DNA of 64,000 bases from a virus. The translations under genes were made by a program, and so were the position numbers. The notes under the pieces are model-generated. The model ran no database searches. It had not been told where the DNA came from and worked only from the letters and a program-made list of their open reading frames with translations. The stretch covers positions 1 through 64,000 of the IMG/VR virus record IMGVR_UViG_3300047546_001437; one strand, written 5' to 3'. The first letter of the stretch is position 1. Each line of letters opens with the position of its first letter. Below are positions 1-4,542 of this stretch, in pieces.

Positions 1-121
1 TAGCATTTCCAAAGTCTACGCATTTATTCCATACATCAACCGCCTCTAGCATATCTGCGGTCTTGAAATCAGCATACAATTCTCCGTCATAGGAGATAGT
101 TATAGCATAGTTATATTCCAT
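1..121 (-). CDS. Hypothetical protein, N-terminal part (runs off left edge)
   Basis: Starts at ATG 121 on the minus strand and stays open to the window edge, giving 40 residues beginning MEYNYAITISYDGELYADFK. I do not recognise it. It follows the 48-aa gene by one base and is probably the distal end of the same minus-strand transcript that begins at the promoter near 838. Composition (acidic, no membrane segment) fits a small early phage protein. The continuation to the left is not visible. Confidence 0.7.
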   Translation of the reverse strand, partial: MEYNYAITISYDGELYADFKTADMLEAVDVWNKCVDFGNA

Positions 122-122
122 T

Positions 123-269
123 TTAGTCCTCCAATTCAAATTCAATATAGTTGTCATTTCCGTCATCTTTTAGATTAGTATAGATAATTAGTTGTCCGTC
201 ATTATCTTCTTCAATCTGATATTCAGGAGCAATCTTAGCGAGTGCTGTTCTAAATTTATATCCATTCAT
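123..269 (-). CDS. Small acidic hypothetical protein, 48 aa
   Basis: ATG at 269, stop TAA at 123-125, beginning MNGYKFRTALAKIAPEYQIE and ending in an acidic tail (YIEFELED). The ribosome binding site (AAAGGG) lies inside the last codons of the upstream 98-aa gene, and the next gene starts two bases after its stop, so it sits in a tightly packed operon. The acidic C-terminus is the only striking property. No family recognised; function unknown. It is called real because of spacing, frame and Shine-Dalgarno placement. Confidence 0.65.
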   Translation of the reverse strand: MNGYKFRTALAKIAPEYQIEEDNDGQLIIYTNLKDDGNDNYIEFELED

Positions 270-270
270 T

Positions 271-567
271 TTAGTATTCCCTTTCTATTAGCCATGCCTC
301 TAAGTGGTGAGCCTCAATAATAGCAGAAGCAGGGGCTAAGTCGCTACCTCGCCACGATATACCTTCAGGAAGTTTTATAGGCAAATCCCAAAGTCCTGCG
401 TCATTTACTGCGTCAATAGCCTGAATACAAGGTGCGACCATGAATGAGGGAACGGGAGGATAGTGATTACTAGATAAGTGAATTGCTATCTGCTTTTCAA
501 TAGGAATATGAATACCCATATCCTCTAATACTCCACTTGCCATTTCGTTAGCCATATTACTTCCCAT
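271..567 (-). CDS. Conserved-looking phage hypothetical, 98 aa
   Basis: ATG at 567 is preceded by a GGAGG motif that lies inside the last codons of the upstream zinc-knuckle gene. A second Met (MANEMASG) lies four codons in and could be an alternative start. The protein has a PPVPSF motif, a helix with IQAIDAVNDAG, and a C-terminal His-rich helix (AIIEAHHLEAWLIERE). This composition resembles small conserved proteins of actinobacterial siphophages, but I cannot name a family. Soluble, no signal peptide or membrane segment. Part of the minus-strand early operon starting near 838; probably a takeover accessory protein by position only. Confidence 0.75.
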   Translation of the reverse strand: MGSNMANEMASGVLEDMGIHIPIEKQIAIHLSSNHYPPVPSFMVAPCIQAIDAVNDAGLWDLPIKLPEGISWRGSDLAPASAIIEAHHLEAWLIEREY

Positions 568-569
568 TA

Positions 570-782
570 TTATCGTGCCTCCATTGTTGCGAATAGTTCA
601 GGCTCACTTAGCAAACCATTATCATAGATTACTGAGCCATCTTCATCTAAAATAATTCCGTATATATTACACTCGCAGTCTTCAATATCATAGTCCTCGC
701 CATTAGCAAATCCATGATAACCTCTACCCTGACACAAATCGCAATTAGCAATAGTGCGTAGTGCGTATTCTAATTTATCCAT
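570..782 (-). CDS. Zinc-knuckle protein, DnaJ-type CxxCxGxG, 70 aa
   Basis: Residues 14-38 contain CDLCQGRGY and a paired CEC further on, the arrangement of a small zinc finger like the CxxCxGxG repeat of DnaJ. Such motifs bind one zinc ion and often touch nucleic acid or protein. First gene of the operon: promoter at 810-838 and an AAAGGAAATAAAA leader before ATG 782. A plus-strand gene at 4432-4542 carries the same motif (CDSCSGRG, then DY-I-CEC), so the two are likely paralogues in oppositely directed operons. Function beyond zinc binding is unknown. Confidence 0.78.
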   Translation of the reverse strand: MDKLEYALRTIANCDLCQGRGYHGFANGEDYDIEDCECNIYGIILDEDGSVIYDNGLLSEPELFATMEAR

Positions 783-809
783 TTTTATTTCCTTTCTTTC
801 AATACTGAA

Positions 810-838
810 ATCCTATCATGGGGGACTGACAAAATCAA
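810..838 (-). promoter_or_regulatory. Early promoter for the 570-782 operon
   Basis: On the minus strand: -35 TTGATT (838-833), 17-bp spacer starting TTGTCAGT and ending TGA, -10 TAGGAT (815-810). The extended -10 (TGA) and TGTCAG element recur in the promoters at 1594, 3759 and 3943. GGCGTG lies just upstream of the -35. Reads into the zinc-knuckle gene and those beyond it. Confidence 0.75.
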
Positions 839-852
839 ATCCCCCACGCCCT

Positions 853-1350
853 TTACCACGAAGAAGTGTAGTAAAAGGACAATTTGGACATTTCGGGCAG
901 AGCGAATATTCTGTCCAATTTAGTCTTAGTATTCTTTAGGTCATTCCAATACCATTCGTCAATATCATATGAACCAAAGAAAAATCCTGCTCTAGGTTGA
1001 AGCAGATTAGGGTTGCGTTCTGCCAAAGCCTTATTCACTAGATCAAGTAACTCTTTCAGTTTCTCATGAGATACATAGTATTCACCGCAGTCATCATTAC
1101 CCTGTTGAACATTATCAACAAACCATGCGTGTATCTGATTAGCCTTGCGCCAATAAGCACAAGTTACATCTACATTTACTCCATAGATATCAACTGCGAC
1201 ATCTGACATCTGAGCGGTATTTACAATTTCAGTCCAAAGTGGATTTACCACTTCTGGACTATCCATAGACAATTCATCATTATTCTGAAGTGTCTGCCAA
1301 TTTATTTTTTCCACGTATTTTTTAGCGTGGAGATACATATCTAGTCCCAT
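853..1350 (-). CDS. Conserved phage protein of the MGLDMYL family, 165 aa
   Basis: The start MGLDMYLHAKKYV, the central YWRKANQIHAWFVDNVQ, DDCGEYYVSHEKLKELLDLV and GFFFGSYDIDEWYWNDL are hallmarks of a widespread phage protein family of unknown function found in many unrelated tailed phages. Length (165 aa) is about normal for that family. Start at ATG 1350 has a good AAAGGAAAT leader. It lies 15 nt behind the 65-aa gene, so both probably come from the promoter at 1594-1622. The charged and aromatic conserved residues suggest a soluble enzyme or binding protein, but no catalytic motif can be named. Confidence 0.88.
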   Translation of the reverse strand: MGLDMYLHAKKYVEKINWQTLQNNDELSMDSPEVVNPLWTEIVNTAQMSDVAVDIYGVNVDVTCAYWRKANQIHAWFVDNVQQGNDDCGEYYVSHEKLKELLDLVNKALAERNPNLLQPRAGFFFGSYDIDEWYWNDLKNTKTKLDRIFALPEMSKLSFYYTSSW

Positions 1351-1365
1351 TTATTTATTTCCTTT

Positions 1366-1563
1366 CTATTCTGAAACCTTGACGGCAATAGTAGCCCAAC
1401 GATTACCATTGAAACGAATTGCGTAGGCTTCATAGTTTTCGCCTACCCAAACATCATCACGCTTTTCTGCGTAAGTAATTTCTCCGCCTTGATAACGGCG
1501 AGCAAGTGAGGTTGGTCTATAATACTGACCAACAAGTAAATCAACAATTGAGTAAGTTCTCAT
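1366..1563 (-). CDS. Small early protein, LLVG...YR family, 65 aa (paralogue of 2410-2613)
   Basis: Begins MRTYSIVDLLVGQYYRPTSL and ends AVKVSE. It shares a clear pattern with the product of 2410-2613: YSI-x-(D/E/N)LLVG-x2-YR near the start, (G)EI-x2-AEK in the middle, EAY, and (T/A)-x-AVKV-(S/N)-(E/D) at the end. The two are therefore paralogues, each the first gene behind its own promoter. Probably a small beta-rich domain. ATG 1563 is preceded by AAAGGAAAACTA. Unknown function; its position as promoter-proximal gene in two operons hints at an early role. Confidence 0.75.
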   Translation of the reverse strand: MRTYSIVDLLVGQYYRPTSLARRYQGGEITYAEKRDDVWVGENYEAYAIRFNGNRWATIAVKVSE

Positions 1564-1593
1564 TAGTTTTCCTTTCTTTATTTTCAGGCTTCT

Positions 1594-1622
1594 AGCCTAT
1601 CATTTTCTACTGACATTTTCAA
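1594..1622 (-). promoter_or_regulatory. Early promoter with upstream CGGCGTGTCGA element
   Basis: Minus strand: -35 TTGAAA (1622-1617), 17-bp spacer beginning ATGTCAGT and ending TGA, -10 TAGGCT (1599-1594). The motif CGGCGTGTCGA abuts the -35 (1634-1624). Drives 1366-1563 and 853-1350. Confidence 0.75.
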
Positions 1623-1635
1623 ATCGACACGCCGT

Positions 1636-1765
1636 AATTCTGGAAAAAATTCGGGTGTGTTTATAATCACATCTTAAGCCTGTGGATAAACCTGTGGAAA
1701 ACCCCTCGGGGGGATTTTGTTGAAACTTCAACTAAGTAATTGAAATCTCAACAAAACTTTTTGGA
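1636..1765. other. Candidate replication origin: DnaA box plus inverted repeats
   Basis: A non-coding stretch between two minus-strand operons. TGTGGATAA at 1681-1689 is a perfect reverse complement of the strong DnaA box TTATCCACA, and TGTGGAAAA at 1693-1701 is a near match 12 bp away. They are followed by CCCC-TCGG-GGGG and a 9-bp perfect inverted repeat, TTTTGTTGA (1715-1723) with TCAACAAAA (1748-1756), which itself encloses GTTGAA/TTCAAC. The hairpin may instead terminate the operon ending at 1766. Origin function is inference. Confidence 0.4.
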
Positions 1766-1846
1766 TCAATTTAGAATTAGATAAGCAACACTAAATCCAA
1801 TTCCAATACACATTGTTAGTAAACCAATTGTTTGTAAAACTATCAT
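1766..1846 (-). CDS. 26-aa single-helix membrane peptide
   Basis: ATG 1846 overlaps the stop of the upstream gene as ATGA, the usual translational coupling. The peptide MIVLQTIGLLTMCIGIGFSV continues into AYLILN and is almost entirely hydrophobic, so it should form one transmembrane helix. It is the last gene of an operon of five tightly overlapping genes. Tiny membrane peptides in phages can act in superinfection exclusion, lysis control or envelope remodelling, but nothing here decides among them. Confidence 0.5.
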   Translation of the reverse strand: MIVLQTIGLLTMCIGIGFSVAYLILN

Positions 1847-2034
1847 ACTGGAATAAATCCTAACTCATCAACGCCACACGCTTTTTCAAATTTTGCTTTA
1901 TCAAATCTTTCGTTATCTGCTGCGAAATATTGTGCGAATTCTTCTACTAAATCTTCGAAAACTTGTGGGTGAATTTCTTCACTAAATCCTTTTAGAATAT
2001 TTGAAGTTTTGACATAGTCTTTTCGTGTCATCAT
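1843..2034 (-). CDS. Small acidic helical protein, 63 aa
   Basis: Begins with two Met codons (MMTRKDYVKT); the first overlaps the upstream stop as TAATG, so 2034 is preferred. The sequence is helical and acidic (VFEDLVEEFAQYFAADNERF) with a conserved-looking CGVDELGF near the C-terminus. No signal or membrane segment. Coupled to 2034-2294 upstream and to the 26-aa membrane peptide downstream. Family not recognised. Confidence 0.7.
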   Translation of the reverse strand: MMTRKDYVKTSNILKGFSEEIHPQVFEDLVEEFAQYFAADNERFDKAKFEKACGVDELGFIPV

Positions 2035-2294
2035 TAGTTATTCTCCTCATCTAGTAGAATGAAAGCATGAGTGCCACCATCATTGACACGCTCTAATTCT
2101 GCAAGTAATTCATCACGAGTTAGAAGTGAAGCGTCACCTACTAATTCTGTTACTGCCTGCGTATTCATATCCGCTACAACCTGAGCAGGTAATTTAGCGA
2201 GTGAGCCTGCGAATGGAGAATTAGCGTCAATTCTTGAAATAAACTTTACACCATTAGCGGAAAATTTATAGTCTGTGAAATTAGTTGTAGTCAT
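2034..2294 (-). CDS. Hypothetical early protein, 86 aa
   Basis: Begins MTTTNFTDYKFSANGVKFIS; the C-terminal part, LLTRDELLAELERVNDGGTH followed by AFILLDEENN, looks like an alpha/beta fold. Start and stop overlap neighbouring genes as TAATG on both sides, so translation is probably coupled through the operon that starts at the 2648-2676 promoter. No catalytic motif or family recognised. Confidence 0.72.
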   Translation of the reverse strand: MTTTNFTDYKFSANGVKFISRIDANSPFAGSLAKLPAQVVADMNTQAVTELVGDASLLTRDELLAELERVNDGGTHAFILLDEENN

Positions 2295-2410
2295 TAGTTT
2301 TTACCTTTCGTGTTAGTTGTTGCTACAATTTTAGCGATTTTCTCTAAGTTTGTCAATTGTTGCGCTTTGCGCTGTTGCTCAATTAGAGCCTTGAATTCAT
2401 CTAGTTTCAT
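2294..2410 (-). CDS. 38-aa helical peptide between two coupled genes
   Basis: ATG 2410 overlaps the stop of 2410-2613 (TAATG), and its own stop overlaps the start of 2034-2294 in the same way. The sequence MKLDEFKALIEQQRKAQQLT is strongly helical and rich in Gln/Lys, with a basic end (TKGKN). It could be a small coiled-coil partner or merely a translational coupler. Called because both junctions are of the TAATG type used throughout this operon. Confidence 0.6.
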   Translation of the reverse strand: MKLDEFKALIEQQRKAQQLTNLEKIAKIVATTNTKGKN

Positions 2411-2613
2411 TAGTCATTTACCTTTACTGCTAGAGTGCGGAAAGTATAGCCACCTTTTAGGCTATCACGAACCTCAACGAGATACGCTTCAGCGTTTTCA
2501 TAGTGTAAGCAAGCAGGGTGTTTTTCTGCTGATACGATTTCACCTGTAAGGGTGCGAGAGCGATAAATTTTTCCTACAAGTAGGTTTTCAATTGAGTAGA
2601 TATTTGCTGACAT
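2410..2613 (-). CDS. Small early protein, LLVG...YR family, 67 aa (paralogue of 1366-1563)
   Basis: Begins MSANIYSIENLLVGKIYRSR and ends LAVKVND. It matches the 65-aa product of 1366-1563 across its length (YSI, LLVG, YR, GEI, AEK, EAY, AVKV). First gene of a five-gene coupled operon. Preceded by GAAAGGTGACAACTC before ATG 2613 and by the promoter at 2648-2676. Residues ACLHY and the basic stretch are unique to this copy. Likely a small beta-barrel-like domain; function unknown. Confidence 0.75.
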   Translation of the reverse strand: MSANIYSIENLLVGKIYRSRTLTGEIVSAEKHPACLHYENAEAYLVEVRDSLKGGYTFRTLAVKVND

Positions 2614-2647
2614 GAGTTGTCACCTTTCTTTAGTTTCTAATAATTAT

Positions 2648-2676
2648 ATTATTTCATATTTAGTTGTAAAAGTCAA
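2648..2676 (-). promoter_or_regulatory. Early promoter with upstream palindrome
   Basis: Minus strand: -35 TTGACT (2676-2671), 17-bp spacer ending TGA, -10 AATAAT (2653-2648). Directly upstream lies a perfect palindrome TTCGACA-CGC-TGTCGAA (2677-2693), a symmetric version of the CGACACGCCG motif seen near other promoters here, so probably an operator. Drives the 2613-to-1766 operon. Confidence 0.72.
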
Positions 2677-2694
2677 TTCGACACGCTGTCGAAA

Positions 2695-2859
2695 TTAGTG
2701 AGTTGCCTCACATTTTTCATTCGAACATTTGTTCGGAAGTGTAAAGAGATACTTCAAGAGAGCCTTACGCTCAGACATTGAAATTTCTGGGTGGTAATTC
2801 TGAACACCACCATGTTGATATTCATACACGATTTTATCTAAAGTTTTTTGAGTAAGCAT
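2695..2859 (-). CDS. Small protein with C-terminal Cys pair, 54 aa
   Basis: ATG 2859 has a strong GAAAGGAGCAGAA leader and lies 32 bp from the -10 at 2892-2897. The sequence begins MLTQKTLDKIVYEYQHGGVQ, has a helix SERKALLKYLFTLP, and ends with CSNEKCEATH, a possible half zinc site. A palindrome resembling an SOS box (2721-2736) lies inside the 3' coding part, about 45 bp upstream of the next promoter. Family not recognised. Confidence 0.68.
   Translation of the reverse strand: MLTQKTLDKIVYEYQHGGVQNYHPEISMSERKALLKYLFTLPNKCSNEKCEATH
2721..2736. promoter_or_regulatory. SOS-box-like palindrome TCGAAC-ATTT-GTTCGG
   Basis: Matches 11 of the 12 fixed positions of the mycobacterial LexA box TCGAAC-N4-GTTCGA. 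It lies about 45 bp upstream of the promoter at 2648-2676, within the preceding gene. A second near-identical copy is at 3845-3860. Binding by host LexA or a phage repressor is inference. Confidence 0.45.
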
Positions 2860-2891
2860 TTCTGCTCCTTTCTTATTTTCTAACTATCGTT

Positions 2892-2920
2892 AGTCTAACA
2901 TATAAATCTCAAAAAGTCAA
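2892..2920 (-). promoter_or_regulatory. Early promoter for 2695-2859
   Basis: Minus strand: -35 TTGACT (2920-2915), 17-bp spacer ending TGT, -10 TAGACT (2897-2892). GGCGTGTCGAA lies just upstream of the -35 (2931-2921), the same arrangement as at 1594-1634. Confidence 0.73.
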
Positions 2921-2934
2921 TTCGACACGCCGTA

Positions 2935-3008
2935 CAAATCGGACATTTTACAAAATATTTTTGTGGGGTTCGTCACACCCTGCTTAAAAGGTGCAAATCG
3001 GACATTTT
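2935..3008. repeat. Two copies of CAAATCGGACATTTT upstream of an early promoter
   Basis: CAAATCGGACATTTT occurs at 2935-2949 and again at 2994-3008; a third copy differing only at its first base (TAAATCGGACATTTT) is in the divergent control region at about 3791-3806. The intergenic placement in all three suggests a protein binding site rather than chance, but the binder is unknown. Confidence 0.5.
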
Positions 3009-3017
3009 GCTCGGGCA

Positions 3018-3055
3018 TTTTTTGCTAACTTTTTCAATTAGCAAAAAACTTTTTT
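3018..3055. terminator. Hairpin with T-tract below 3058-3207
   Basis: TTTTTTGCTAA (3018-3028) pairs perfectly with TTAGCAAAAAA (3038-3048) around a 9-nt loop; CTTTTTT follows on the plus strand. It lies right after the stop of the minus-strand gene, but the clearest T-tract is in the plus direction, so it may act on both strands. Confidence 0.5.
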
Positions 3056-3057
3056 AT

Positions 3058-3207
3058 TTATTCAACAACATCTAAAACTTCAAATGCATCAAATTTTACA
3101 ACATCAGATTCAGGAAGTTTATACATTACTTTATTCAAAGCAAAGATAGCATCAAGATCTGTTTCAGCATCAGTTACAAAACTGATTAGAATATTTTTCT
3201 TACTCAA
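3058..3207 (-). CDS. 49-aa hypothetical protein with TTG start
   Basis: No ATG is available at the front. TTG 3207 lies 9 nt behind GGAG and overlaps the stop of the upstream gene (the string TTTGAGTAA encodes both). The product begins (M)SKKNILISFVTDAETDLDAI and ends in an acidic DVVE. The strand-like start followed by DAETDLDAI looks like a small alpha/beta domain. The start choice is an inference from spacing. Followed by the hairpin at 3018-3055, so this is the end of the transcript. Confidence 0.6.
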   Translation of the reverse strand: MSKKNILISFVTDAETDLDAIFALNKVMYKLPESDVVKFDAFEVLDVVE

Positions 3208-3406
3208 AGTAAATCGCTCCTTTCGCATCTTTATGATTTACACAAACATTACCACGCTCTATACCTTTATGGCAAACAAAGCATAGCATTTGAAATTGCT
3301 TAGTCATTAGACCAAGTTCAATGTTCATTTGTTCATCTTTAGTAGCAGTTGAGAAATCTACCCAACCAGCACCATTTTCATCTATTCTAAAAATTTCTAT
3401 TGACAT
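3200..3406 (-). CDS. Small zinc-finger-like protein, 68 aa
   Basis: Residues 42-57 read CFVCHKGIERGNVCVNH, a CxxC pair followed by CxxH, the ligand set of a single zinc finger. The N-terminal half (MSIEIFRIDENGAGWVDFS) is a strand-rich segment. ATG 3406 follows AAAGGATAACTAA. The upstream gap holds a 24-bp tandem repeat. Zinc binding is predicted from the motif; the target is unknown. Confidence 0.7.
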   Translation of the reverse strand: MSIEIFRIDENGAGWVDFSTATKDEQMNIELGLMTKQFQMLCFVCHKGIERGNVCVNHKDAKGAIYFE

Positions 3407-3450
3407 TTAGTTATCCTTTCTAAGATACTTTCGTTTTGTTTTGCTGACCT

Positions 3451-3504
3451 GATTATTTGCTATCATAGGCTCACCTTTCGGATTATTTGCTATGATAGGC
3501 TCAC
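3451..3504. repeat. Two 24-bp direct repeats, 30-bp period
   Basis: GATTATTTGCTAT-(C/G)-ATAGGCTCAC occurs at 3451-3474 and 3481-3504 with a single C/G difference. Each copy contains a small palindrome (CTATCATAG or CTATGATAG). It lies in the 116-bp gap between two minus-strand genes. Three-turn spacing (30 bp) suits cooperative binding of a regulator; alternatively it affects RNA processing. Confidence 0.6.
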
Positions 3505-3522
3505 AGGATTTTTATTTAGTTT

Positions 3523-3720
3523 TTAGTATGGTAGAACATCTGTTCCGTAGTTTAGAACTGCGTCATACAGACTAGACATACCTTTGTAGTCTTTACAGCG
3601 AGGGCAAAAACTATTCCAACCATCTGTTAGAACTGAGCAGAATACGCAAATTTTATCTGTTACGCAGAAATCATTTTCTACTAAGTATTCAATTATTTCG
3701 TTTTTATTTAGTGTAGTCAT
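3523..3720 (-). CDS. Zinc-ribbon protein, 65 aa
   Basis: Two CxxC pairs, CVFC and CPRC, with a Trp/Phe-rich linker between them form a classic zinc ribbon in the middle of the protein. The N-terminus (MTTLNKNEIIEYLVENDFCV) looks like a short helix. ATG 3720 follows GAAAGGTAGGTCAAAAA. First gene after the promoter at 3759-3787. Zinc ribbons of this size often bind nucleic acid or RNA polymerase; no specific function can be assigned. Confidence 0.72.
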   Translation of the reverse strand: MTTLNKNEIIEYLVENDFCVTDKICVFCSVLTDGWNSFCPRCKDYKGMSSLYDAVLNYGTDVLPY

Positions 3721-3758
3721 TTTTTGACCTACCTTTCTTTTTTCTATCTAATACGAGT

Positions 3759-3787
3759 ATTCTAGCAGGGGGGTCTGACATTTTCAG
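3759..3787 (-). promoter_or_regulatory. Early promoter, minus arm of divergent control region
   Basis: Minus strand: -35 CTGAAA (3787-3782), 17-bp spacer beginning ATGTCAGA and ending TGC, -10 TAGAAT (3764-3759). Same TGTCAG element and extended -10 as the other early promoters. Reads into 3523-3720. Confidence 0.72.
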
Positions 3788-3942
3788 GGGTATAAATCGG
3801 ACATTTTGGACTTTGTGACGTAGAACACATGTGACGTAGCACACACGAACATCTGTTCGAATGCTCGGGGGCTCTCAGGAAACACTCAGGAATAGTGTGA
3901 TAGAAACCACAAAAATATTATTGCGACACGCCGAAAATGGAC
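3788..3942. promoter_or_regulatory. Divergent control region with SOS-like palindrome and repeats
   Basis: Lies between a leftward (3759-3787) and a rightward (3943-3971) promoter. It contains TAAATCGGACATTTT; two direct copies of GTGACGTAG-(A/C)-ACACA (about 3816-3846); the palindrome ACGAAC-ATCT-GTTCGA (3845-3860, 11 of 12 positions of the actinobacterial LexA box); a CTCAGGAA direct repeat; and CGACACGCCG (3924-3933). This density of repeats suggests the main early switch. The regulators are not identified. Confidence 0.5.
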
Positions 3943-3971
3943 TTGATTTTGTCAGTTATCTATGTTATTAT
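3943..3971 (+). promoter_or_regulatory. Rightward early promoter
   Basis: -35 TTGATT (3943-3948), 17-bp spacer starting TTGTCAGT and ending TGT, -10 TATTAT (3966-3971). The first 8 spacer bases equal those of the minus promoter at 810-838. Drives 4001-4830. Confidence 0.75.
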
Positions 3972-4000
3972 TCTCCTATAAATAAAGAAAGGAGTCAGAA

Positions 4001-4153
4001 ATGACTAACTACATAGGAAAACTTACAGACCATGATTTATACATGGCTAACAAAATCGCAGAGCGCACAGGCTCTACCTCAGCAAAAGTGCTGAAAGATT
4101 TCAACGATTTCCTCGCTCAGGTTTATGAGCGTGAGGAAGAAGATTGTGACTAA
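4001..4153 (+). CDS. Small acidic helical protein, 50 aa
   Basis: ATG 4001 follows a strong AAAGAAAGGAGTCAGAA leader, 29 nt after the -10 box. The product begins MTNYIGKLTDHDLYMANKIA and ends EREEEDCD, helical and acidic. First gene of the rightward early island. The helical stretch with SAKVLKDFNDFLAQV could be a dimerisation or ribbon-helix-type segment, but no family is recognised. Confidence 0.68.
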   Translation: MTNYIGKLTDHDLYMANKIAERTGSTSAKVLKDFNDFLAQVYEREEEDCD

Positions 4154-4181
4154 CCTCACACAAAAGGGGTAGCCCACTAGC

Positions 4182-4210
4182 CCCAAAATGTCAGTGGCAG
4201 GGTATAGGAT
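4182..4210 (+). promoter_or_regulatory. Probable promoter overlapping an unused upstream ATG
   Basis: CCCAAA at 4182-4187, then a 17-bp spacer starting ATGTCAGT, then TAGGAT (4205-4210). It copies the ATGTCAGT...TAGG-T pattern of the 1594 promoter, though it has GTA instead of TGN and a weak -35. The in-frame ATG at 4188 falls inside this pattern, which argues that the true start of the next gene is 4242. Confidence 0.5.
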
Positions 4211-4241
4211 AAGATTACTAAAAAGAAAGGTAGCAAAAGAA

Positions 4242-4430
4242 ATGCTAACACTAAATTACACAATAGAAAAAGACGGAATTACACTTTCCGAAACAAATAA
4301 ACTTATGCTCTCAGAGAGTCAAATAAATGACCTCATGGATAGCCTAGTAGCACATGGCTACATAGTAGAGTCTATGTCAGTAGAGTCTGCTACTATTACA
4401 CCTACAATTCACTACTCAGAAAGGAACTAA
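4242..4430 (+). CDS. Hypothetical protein, 62 aa
   Basis: The reading frame is open from ATG 4188, but that ATG is part of a promoter-like element, and ATG 4242 follows AAAGAAAGGTAGCAAAAGAA, so 4242 is chosen. The product begins MLTLNYTIEKDGITLSETNK and contains a helix (SESQINDLMDSLVAHGYIV) and a final strand rich in Thr/Ile. It looks like a small alpha/beta domain. No family recognised. Followed after one base by the zinc-knuckle gene at 4432. Confidence 0.62.
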   Translation: MLTLNYTIEKDGITLSETNKLMLSESQINDLMDSLVAHGYIVESMSVESATITPTIHYSERN

Positions 4431-4431
4431 G

Positions 4432-4542
4432 ATGATAAACTCAGTTCAGACAATAGATTGCGACTCATGCTCAGGCAGAGGACACATCTTCTATGGTGAT
4501 AACGAAGATTATCACATTGAGCCATGCGAGTGTGTGTTATGA
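4432..4542 (+). CDS. Mini zinc-knuckle protein, 36 aa (paralogue of 570-782)
   Basis: The whole product is little more than one zinc site: CDSCSGRGH near residue 10, then DNEDYHIEPCECVL at the end. The order CD-x-CSGRG ... DY-I-x2-CEC matches the 70-aa minus-strand protein at 570-782. ATG 4432 lies just behind AGAAAGGAACTAAG. The next gene starts inside its last codons (ATGA). A stand-alone CxxCxGxG module of this size is unusual; function unknown. Confidence 0.65.
   Translation: MINSVQTIDCDSCSGRGHIFYGDNEDYHIEPCECVL

Noticed and set aside
754-939. Plus-strand 61-codon frame
   Set aside because: It runs through the early promoter at 810-838 and the end of a well-supported minus gene.
3451-3504. 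Two-copy repeat considered as a CRISPR array
   Set aside because: Only two repeats with a 6-bp gap, so no spacers, and no cas genes.
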